DNA of 22,285 nucleotides from Lamprobacter sp046541315 (GTDB taxonomy: Bacteria > Pseudomonadota > Gammaproteobacteria > Chromatiales > Chromatiaceae). A program made the position numbers and the translations under genes. The stretch lies in NCBI RefSeq assembly GCF_046541315.1, contig NZ_JBKHDN010000017.1, forward strand, positions 1 through 22,285. The letters are read 5' to 3'. Positions 17,564-22,285 of the stretch are shown here, piece by piece; position 1 is the stretch's first letter, and the number at the start of each line of letters is the position of its first letter. The notes below the pieces were generated by a model that saw nothing but the letters and a program-made list of their open reading frames with translations, did not search any database and had not been told where the DNA came from.

Positions 17564-18880
17564 ATGCCTAGAAAACGCAATCGTCGCTGGTCGCATCGAG
17601 TGACCGCCTGTACGCTCTTGGGCGTCTGCGTTTCATCGAACCTTTCGGCGTCCGGGTTCGCGGTGCCGGAACTCTCCGCAATGGGTATCGCCACCGCCAA
17701 TGCATTGGTCGCCAATCCCGTCGACCGTGGTGCCGTACCCTACAACCCGGCGGCGCTCGCCTTTCACGACGAAAGCTGGCTGTCGGTGGGCAGCCTGCTG
17801 ATCGGGCCGGCGTTCTCGGTCGACACCCGCACTGGCAGCGGCGACAGTGCGGGCGCGGACTGGCTGGCCGCCCCCATGCTGCAAGCCGCCATCAGGCTCG
17901 ATGAGCGCTGGTCGGCCGGGCTCAGCGTGAATACGCCCTTCGGCCTGGAAACGCGTTGGAAGACCGGCACCTTCGCGCCGCTGACCGCCAGCATCCCGCT
18001 GCCAGCGCCACCCGCCGGTCCAGGCGGCAGCGTGCCCGCCAGTCCCCAGCCGACGCAAAGCACTCTCGAGATCCTCGATGTCGTGCCGACGCTGACCTAC
18101 GCCCTTTCCGATACGTTCGCCATCGCCGCCGGCGCCGATATCTACTGGGTGAAGTCGGCCAAACTCAACTCATCGATCACCCAGCTCGAGGGTGACGGCC
18201 TTGGGCTGGGGTTCAATCTCGGCGCGCTCTACGCCCAGGGACCCTTCAGCGCCGGGGTCAACGTCCACTCGGGCGCCACCATCAATGTCACCGGCAGCTA
18301 CAGCGTGCTGAATCCAACGCTGCTCGTCATCGGCGCCTTGCCACCGAGTCAAACCGCCGAGCTGGATCTGGACCTGCCGTGGCGGCTTCAGCTCGGCGCC
18401 CGCTACGCACTCACGCCAGCGCTCGCGGTCGAGATCGATTGGACCCGCAATGGCTGGAGCAGCTTCGAGCGGATCAGGGTCACCGGCGATCGCGACGGTG
18501 CCATCCTGCTCGAGGATCGCAACGAGTGGGAAGACGCCAATGCCTATCGACTCGGCATCACCTATCAGCCCCGTGAACGGACGCAACTGCGCTTCGGCTA
18601 CTCCTACGACGAGACGCCGCAGGGGGATGCGCATTTCAGCGCCCGGGTTCCGGACCACGATCGTCACCTGTTCGGGATCGGCATCGGCCACCACCTAGGC
18701 GATGGTTGGCAGATCGAGGCCAGCTACATGTACGTCAGGTTCGAAGAACGCGAGTACCGCAGCGAGACGCCCTATCTCGGCGGTGCCGAGATCAACGGTA
18801 GCGAGGCGATCGACGGCGATTACGAGGCCAGCGCGCATCTCATCGGGCTCGCCGTCAGCAAGTCGTTCGACGTCTTCTAA
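17564..18880 (+). CDS. FadL/OmpP1-family outer-membrane transport protein
   Basis: A 438-residue outer-membrane beta-barrel for hydrophobic molecules. The start carries a basic, then hydrophobic, signal peptide (MPRKRNRRW..., likely cleavage after about residue 29), followed by the FadL-type plug segment SGFAVPELSAMGIATANALV and YNPAALAFHDE, matching the family's N-terminal hatch with its NPAxL motif. The rest shows alternating amphipathic strands (for example LDLPWRLQLGARYALTP and RTQLRFGYSYDETP) and ends in Phe, as outer-membrane proteins do. GAGGAG lies 11 bases before the ATG. FadL relatives import long-chain fatty acids or aromatic hydrocarbons; next to sulfur-oxidation genes, another hydrophobic cargo is conceivable but not shown. 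It is divergent from the LysR gene and ends at a strong terminator. Confidence 0.9.
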   Translation: MPRKRNRRWSHRVTACTLLGVCVSSNLSASGFAVPELSAMGIATANALVANPVDRGAVPYNPAALAFHDESWLSVGSLLIGPAFSVDTRTGSGDSAGADWLAAPMLQAAIRLDERWSAGLSVNTPFGLETRWKTGTFAPLTASIPLPAPPAGPGGSVPASPQPTQSTLEILDVVPTLTYALSDTFAIAAGADIYWVKSAKLNSSITQLEGDGLGLGFNLGALYAQGPFSAGVNVHSGATINVTGSYSVLNPTLLVIGALPPSQTAELDLDLPWRLQLGARYALTPALAVEIDWTRNGWSSFERIRVTGDRDGAILLEDRNEWEDANAYRLGITYQPRERTQLRFGYSYDETPQGDAHFSARVPDHDRHLFGIGIGHHLGDGWQIEASYMYVRFEEREYRSETPYLGGAEINGSEAIDGDYEASAHLIGLAVSKSFDVF

Positions 18881-18934
18881 CCGAGGGCGGGACCGCCCCC
18901 TCCCGGGCGCGCCAACCCCGCCGCGCCTGGCGAC

Positions 18935-18965
18935 AGGCCGCTCCGAACCGAGCGGCCTTGCCTTT
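18935..18965 (+). terminator. Intrinsic terminator after the FadL-type gene
   Basis: AGGCCGCTC (18935-18943), loop CGAACC, and GAGCGGCCT (18950-18958) form a perfect 9-bp stem followed by TGCCTTT. It lies between the convergent FadL-type and dsrE2 genes and could work for both strands. A second, imperfect GC hairpin (about 18883-18900) precedes it. Confidence 0.75.
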
Positions 18966-18980
18966 ATGCCCGGCCAGCGC

Positions 18981-19460
18981 CTAGATGTAGAGACAGATAT
19001 CGCTCTCGCCAGCGAACTCGAAGAAGGCCGCGGCGCCGGCATAGTCGATGCCGTCGATGAATTCCGAGGAATCCATATCGAACAGGTCGACCGTCATCTG
19101 ACAGGCGATCATCTTCACGTCCGCCTCCTGGCAGAGTTCGCGCAGCTCATCGACGCTGGCAACGCCCTTGTCCTTCATCTTCTTCTTCATCATCGCGGTC
19201 ATCACGCCCTGCATCCCGGGCAGGGTCATGCCGAGGACCGGAAACCACTTATCCATGCCCATCGGCATCGGCATCCCCGGATTACCGAGCGGCGTCACCC
19301 GCAGATCGAGCTTCTTCTTCAGCAGCTGCAAGCCGTAGAAGGTGAAGAAGATCTGCGTCTCGTAACCGAGCGCGGCGGCGGTCGATGCCAGGATGAAGGG
19401 GGGATAGGCCCAATCGAGCGACCCCTTGGTGGCAATGATGGCCAGTTTCTTGTCATCCAT
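18981..19460 (-). CDS. dsrE2: DsrE2-type sulfur-relay protein (DsrE/DsrF/TusD family)
   Basis: Membrane-associated member of the DsrE family that works with Rhd and TusA in cytoplasmic sulfur transfer of sulfur oxidisers. 159 residues; the N-terminus MDDKKLAIIATKGSLDWAYPP and the Met/Gly/Pro-rich middle (GNPGMPMPMGMDKW) are typical, as is the following hydrophobic stretch. Cys120 in MIACQMTVDLFDM is the conserved active cysteine, and Cys156 is near the C-terminus (SDICLYI); Cys110 is additional. The ATG at 19460 is supported by GGGAGGA upstream. It is 63 bases downstream of tusA, last gene of the rhd-tusA-dsrE2 cluster, and converges with the FadL-type gene. In Allochromatium the three genes are adjacent in this order; function as a sulfur carrier is by family knowledge. 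Confidence 0.93.
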   Translation of the reverse strand: MDDKKLAIIATKGSLDWAYPPFILASTAAALGYETQIFFTFYGLQLLKKKLDLRVTPLGNPGMPMPMGMDKWFPVLGMTLPGMQGVMTAMMKKKMKDKGVASVDELRELCQEADVKMIACQMTVDLFDMDSSEFIDGIDYAGAAAFFEFAGESDICLYI

Positions 19461-19523
19461 CGTTTCCTCCCAGTGGAGCCCGGCGGCCGAGCCCCTGTTG
19501 TGTTGTAAGAGGTCGGCCGCGGA

Positions 19524-19754
19524 TCAGGTCTTCTTGATCATGAAGTGAAACTTGCCGCCGTCTTCCTTCGACTCCATCAGTTCGTTGCCGGTCTGCTTGG
19601 AAAAGGCATCGAAGTCCTTGACCGAGCCGGGATCGGTCGCGATCACATGCAGCACCTGCCCCGCCTCCATGCCATTGAGGGTTTTCTTCGCACGCAGGAT
19701 CGGCAGGGGGCAGTTGAGACCGCTTGCGTCCAGTTCTTGATCGAAGTCCGCCAT
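19524..19754 (-). CDS. tusA: Sulfur carrier protein TusA
   Basis: A 76-residue SirA/TusA-fold carrier that holds a persulfide on one cysteine and hands it on, in sulfur oxidisers towards DsrEFH/DsrC or Hdr-type machinery and elsewhere towards tRNA thiolation. The signature is LNCPLPILRAKKTL with the active Cys15 in a CPxP motif; ATDPGSVKDFDAF is the second typical segment. Only one cysteine is present. The ATG at 19754 has GAGG about ten bases upstream. It precedes dsrE2 by 63 bases and is separated from rhd by 163 bases of AT-rich DNA with a promoter candidate, so tusA-dsrE2 may have its own start. The neighbours point to a role in sulfur oxidation rather than tRNA modification alone. Confidence 0.96.
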   Translation of the reverse strand: MADFDQELDASGLNCPLPILRAKKTLNGMEAGQVLHVIATDPGSVKDFDAFSKQTGNELMESKEDGGKFHFMIKKT

Positions 19755-19827
19755 CGAATAAACCTCGCACTCTGTGTTGAAAAACGGGAGATCCGTTTTA
19801 GTCTAAGACCGACGTTTCTGCTTTAGT

Positions 19828-19833
19828 ATTTTA
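19828..19833 (-). promoter_or_regulatory. Candidate -10 of a tusA-dsrE2 promoter
   Basis: TAAAAT on the minus strand, in an unusually AT-rich stretch (19790-19870) between rhd and tusA, 74 bases before the tusA start. No convincing -35 at 17 bases. Suggests tusA-dsrE2 can be transcribed apart from rhd. Confidence 0.35.
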
Positions 19834-19917
19834 GCACAAACGAAGCTGCTGATTTTTAGCTGAAACCAGGCAAAAAGGCAACAGCCGGGGCGGCGCATCG
19901 GATTCGTCATCGCAGGC

Positions 19918-20244
19918 TCAAGCGCCACCGATTGGCTCGAACGCGTAGCCGTGGCGGGCCCAGGCCATGATGCCACCGCGTAGATTGAGGGCCTTGTCGA
20001 ATCCCTGCTGGGCCAGAAACTGGCAGCAGTGATACGAGCGCGCGCCGCTGCGACAATAGATCACCATCTCGCGCTCGCGCGGCAACTCCGCCGCGCGTAC
20101 CGGAAGGACCGCCATCGGGATGTGGATGGCGTTCGGCAAGGCTCCTTGGGCCACCTCCGAGGACGTGCGGACATCGACCAGCAGGATCTCGTCGCCTTGG
20201 CTCAGGCGCGACTTCAGGGTTTCGGAATCAATCTCTGTGATCAC
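19918..20244 (-). CDS. rhd: Rhodanese-domain sulfurtransferase (Rhd)
   Basis: A single-domain rhodanese of 108 residues that takes up sulfane sulfur and loads TusA. The active-site loop is YCRSGARS with Cys64 as the persulfide-carrying residue, and LLVDVRTSSEVAQGALPNAIHIP is the typical CH2A-like segment; ALNLRGGIMAWARHGY is the usual C-terminal block. Two further cysteines (73, 74) lie beyond the active site. The start is GTG at 20244, 28 bases after a TATACT box; no strong ribosome site is visible. In Allochromatium vinosum the equivalent protein transfers sulfur to TusA, and the order rhd-tusA-dsrE2 is the same here. It diverges from cysG, which makes siroheme needed by dissimilatory sulfite reductase. 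Confidence 0.94.
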   Translation of the reverse strand: MITEIDSETLKSRLSQGDEILLVDVRTSSEVAQGALPNAIHIPMAVLPVRAAELPREREMVIYCRSGARSYHCCQFLAQQGFDKALNLRGGIMAWARHGYAFEPIGGA

Positions 20245-20272
20245 CTTAGGCTACCCAATCACTAAGTATTTC

Positions 20273-20278
20273 AGTATA
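20273..20278 (-). promoter_or_regulatory. Candidate -10 element of rhd
   Basis: TATACT on the minus strand in an AT-rich patch, 28 bases before the GTG start of rhd. The -35 is not recognisable. It predicts a short leader of about 20 bases. Confidence 0.45.
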
Positions 20279-20326
20279 TTAACATGTTCGAAAGGCTACG
20301 TCGCCGGCGCTGGCCGCGGCGATGGT

Positions 20327-20360
20327 CCCCAGGCAGCCCCCAGGCAGCCCCCAGACAGCC
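20327..20360. repeat. 11-bp tandem repeat in the rhd/cysG intergenic region
   Basis: AGGCAGCCCCC occurs at 20331-20341 and 20342-20352, followed by a partial AGACAGCC (20353-20360). It lies in the 289-base gap between rhd and cysG, which otherwise holds the rhd -10 and a weak TATCAT box (20372-20377) that could serve cysG with a long leader. No gene is seen in this gap. Confidence 0.85.
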
Positions 20361-20533
20361 TGCTGACGAGGTATCATCATTGGTCTGGTTGGCGCCCGAT
20401 TCCAGCCCTTCACCGGCTCGCAAGCCCCATTTTGCTGGCCCGCTCGCAAGCCCGGGCCGAGTGCGCCGAGGCCAGCGACGCGAGCGAGCGGCTTTCGATC
20501 ACGACAGTTTCGCCCCGAGAGGCCTTCTCAACG

Positions 20534-21961
20534 ATGGAACACCTGCCCATCTTCCTGGATATCAAAGCCAAGCCGTGCCTGGTGGTGGGCGGAGGCCCGA
20601 TCGCGCTGCGCAAGCTCGAAAACCTCAAGCGCGCCGGTGCCGAGATCAGCGTCGTCGCTCCGGCGCTGGCGCCGGAATTCCGCGCGCGCGTCGACGAGAC
20701 CGAGATCCATTATCACGTCCGTCGTTTCCAAGAAGACGACATCGAGGGCATGCGCTTGGTGATCGCGGCCACCGACGATCGTGACATCAACCGTGGCATC
20801 GCCGCCCTCGCCAACGCGCGCGGCATTCCGGTCAATGTCGCCGACCAACCCGAGGACTGTACCTTCATCATGCCGTCGATCATCGACCGCTCGCCGGTGG
20901 TGGTCGCCGTCTCCACCGGCAGCGCCTCGCCGGTGCTCGCGCGCATGATCCGGGCGCGGCTGGAGTCCCTGGTGCCGGCCGGATACGGGCGCCTCGCCGA
21001 ACTCTGCGCCGACTATCGCGACAAGGTGAAGGCGCGCTTCGACCAGCAGCGCGACCGCCGCCGGTTCTGGGATCGGGTGCTGCAAGGCGGGGTCGCCGAG
21101 CGCATCTTCTCCGGCCACCTGGCCGAGGCCCGGGTAGCGATGGAACACGAACTCGCCGCTGGCACCCAGGCCAGCAGCGGCGAGGTCTATCTGGTCGGCG
21201 CCGGTCCCGGCGACCCGGATCTGCTCACCTTCCGCGCCCTGCGTCTGATGCAGCAGGCCGATGTGGTGGTCTACGACCGTCTGGTCGCCAAGCCGATCAT
21301 CGACATGGTGCGCCGCGATGCCGAGCATATCTACGTCGGCAAGCAGCGCAACCAGCACACGATGCGCCAAGAAGAGATCAACCGGCTCCTCGCCCGCCTC
21401 GCCAAGGAAGGCCACCGTGTGTTGCGACTCAAGGGTGGCGATCCCTTCATCTTCGGCCGCGGCGGCGAGGAGATCGACACCCTGGCCGCCGAAGGCGTCC
21501 CCTTCCAGGTCGTGCCCGGCATCACCGCCGCCAATGGCTGCGCCTGCTATGGCGGCATCCCGCTGACGCATCGCGACTATGCGCAGTCGGTGACCTTCGT
21601 CACCGGCCACCTCAAGGATCACAGCATCGATCTCAACTGGCCCCAGTTGGCACAGCCGAATCAGACGGTGGTGTTCTACATGGGCCTGGTTGGCCTGCCG
21701 CAGATCGTCGATAAATTGGTCGAGCACGGCGTCTCGTCGCAAATGCCGGTGGCGTTGGTGCAGCAGGGCACCACCCACATGCAGAAGGTCTATGTCGGCA
21801 CCTTGGCGACCATCCTGGCGGAGGTCGAGGCGGACCCGCCACAACCGCCCACCCTGGTCATCGTTGGCGAGGTGGTGCGCTTGCGCGACAAACTGGCCTG
21901 GTTCAGCACCGAGCCCGACCCGGAACAAGGGGCGACGACGCCGATCCTTCCCGGCGACTGA
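20534..21961 (+). CDS. cysG: Siroheme synthase (trifunctional CysG)
   Basis: Makes siroheme from uroporphyrinogen III: C-terminal SAM-dependent methylation, then N-terminal NAD-dependent oxidation and ferrochelation. 475 residues, close to the E. coli enzyme (457). The N-terminal Rossmann motif is VVGGGPIALRK (17-27); Asp104 (NVAD) and Ser127 (VAVSTGS) match the catalytic aspartate and the phosphorylatable serine of E. coli CysG. The methyltransferase half starts at VYLVGAGPGDPDLLT and has RLKGGDPFIFGRGGEE and the VPGITAANGCACYGG block. The ATG at 20534 is chosen by the family N-terminus, with GAGAGG upstream; an open frame runs 138 codons further but overlaps rhd. Siroheme is the cofactor of both assimilatory sulfite reductase and reverse DsrAB, fitting the neighbouring sulfur genes. 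Confidence 0.96.
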   Translation: MEHLPIFLDIKAKPCLVVGGGPIALRKLENLKRAGAEISVVAPALAPEFRARVDETEIHYHVRRFQEDDIEGMRLVIAATDDRDINRGIAALANARGIPVNVADQPEDCTFIMPSIIDRSPVVVAVSTGSASPVLARMIRARLESLVPAGYGRLAELCADYRDKVKARFDQQRDRRRFWDRVLQGGVAERIFSGHLAEARVAMEHELAAGTQASSGEVYLVGAGPGDPDLLTFRALRLMQQADVVVYDRLVAKPIIDMVRRDAEHIYVGKQRNQHTMRQEEINRLLARLAKEGHRVLRLKGGDPFIFGRGGEEIDTLAAEGVPFQVVPGITAANGCACYGGIPLTHRDYAQSVTFVTGHLKDHSIDLNWPQLAQPNQTVVFYMGLVGLPQIVDKLVEHGVSSQMPVALVQQGTTHMQKVYVGTLATILAEVEADPPQPPTLVIVGEVVRLRDKLAWFSTEPDPEQGATTPILPGD

Positions 21962-21976
21962 ATGATCGCCCTTGAT

Positions 21977-21985
21977 TGCTATAAT
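21977..21985 (+). promoter_or_regulatory. Extended -10 promoter upstream of the FmdB-like gene
   Basis: TGCTATAAT is a perfect -10 hexamer (21980-21985) preceded by the TGn of an extended -10, which can act without a strong -35. It starts 16 bases after the cysG stop and 41 bases before the next ATG, so the FmdB-like gene probably has its own transcript. Confidence 0.65.
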
Positions 21986-22025
21986 CGCATGCTATCAGTG
22001 ACAACGGATAAACGGAGATCCATCC

Positions 22026-22285
22026 ATGCCAACCTACGATTATTGCTGTGAAAGCAACGGCCAAGTGGTCGAGGTCAACCATCGCATGAGCGAGACGATC
22101 AGCACCTGGGGCGAACTCTGCGCGCGCGCCGAGATCCCCTGTGGCGATACTCCAGCATCGACCCCGGTTAGCCGCATGGCCACCGGCGGCAATCTGATTT
22201 CGAGCAGCGCGCTCGGCAGCGGCGCCGCGCCAGCGCCCGCCTGTGGCGCCGGTGGCTGCTGCCCGACCGGGGTTTGCGGACTCGA
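22026..22285 (+). CDS. FmdB-like zinc-ribbon protein, degenerate (3' end outside window)
   Basis: Partial gene, 86 complete codons shown, no stop. The start MPTYDYCCESNGQVVEVNHRMSE matches the FmdB-type N-terminus (MPxYxYxCxxCG), and CGGAGAT precedes the ATG by about eight bases. In normal members two CxxC knuckles bind zinc; here the first is C8-E-S-N11, so the second cysteine is missing, and the other cysteines are C32 and C39, not in CxxC spacing. The tail has a separate Cys/Gly cluster (C73, C78, C79, C84). FmdB-like proteins are small putative regulators of unknown mechanism. It may use its own promoter just after cysG. Whether zinc or another metal is bound is open. Confidence 0.7.
   Translation, partial: MPTYDYCCESNGQVVEVNHRMSETISTWGELCARAEIPCGDTPASTPVSRMATGGNLISSSALGSGAAPAPACGAGGCCPTGVCGL

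Noticed and set aside
20120..20533. In-frame 138-codon extension of CysG
   Set aside because: Antisense to rhd for most of its length and absent from the family; MEHLPIFLDIKAK is the normal start.

Overview
The window is GC-rich chromosomal DNA from a gammaproteobacterium, most likely a purple sulfur bacterium of the Chromatiaceae or a close sulfur-oxidising relative. The main reason is the rhd-tusA-dsrE2 sulfur-relay cluster next to a siroheme synthase gene. The rhlB/trxA-rho arrangement is the classical gammaproteobacterial one. No tRNA, rRNA, transposase, integrase, phage gene or CRISPR array was seen, so this looks like core chromosome. I do not see a clearly undescribed system. The most interesting points are local oddities in otherwise recognisable genes.

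Left part (1-8700). The 3' part of a polyphosphate kinase gene (ppk1, +) converges on a minus-strand series: a pterin-4a-carbinolamine dehydratase, a hemerythrin-like four-helix protein followed by a perfect 18-bp hairpin, an acetolactate-synthase-type ThDP enzyme with an unusual four-cysteine insertion, and pta-ackA. The pta and ackA genes overlap by ATGA and convert acetyl-CoA to acetate and ATP. Upstream of pta on the same strand is an exported protein made of two thioredoxin-like domains.

Middle part (8700-14800). rhlB (-) diverges from trxA-rho (+). This places a degradosome-type helicase, thioredoxin 1 and the Rho terminator in the same order as in E. coli. The rho leader is strikingly C-rich and G-poor, as expected for a Rho loading site. 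After rho come a MurU-type nucleotidyltransferase (cell-wall recycling) and a carboxylate-amine ligase of the glutamate-cysteine ligase (GCS2) superfamily.

Right part (14800-22285). A minus-strand set of a LysR regulator, a small conserved protein of unknown function and an AI-2E/PerM-type membrane protein diverges from a FadL-type outer-membrane protein gene (+). The divergent region carries an AGTCTG-N11-CAGACT inverted repeat and three exact 9-bp repeats. A strong hairpin terminator separates the FadL gene from the convergent rhd-tusA-dsrE2 cluster (-), which passes persulfide sulfur to the cytoplasmic sulfur-oxidation machinery. Divergent from rhd is cysG (+), which makes siroheme, the cofactor of (reverse) sulfite reductase. 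The window ends inside an FmdB-like small protein gene with its own extended -10 promoter and a degenerate zinc ribbon.

Overall the region combines energy and phosphate storage (Ppk, Pta, AckA), RNA turnover and termination (RhlB, Rho), thiol chemistry (two thioredoxin-type proteins, GCS-like ligase) and sulfur oxidation (Rhd, TusA, DsrE2, CysG).
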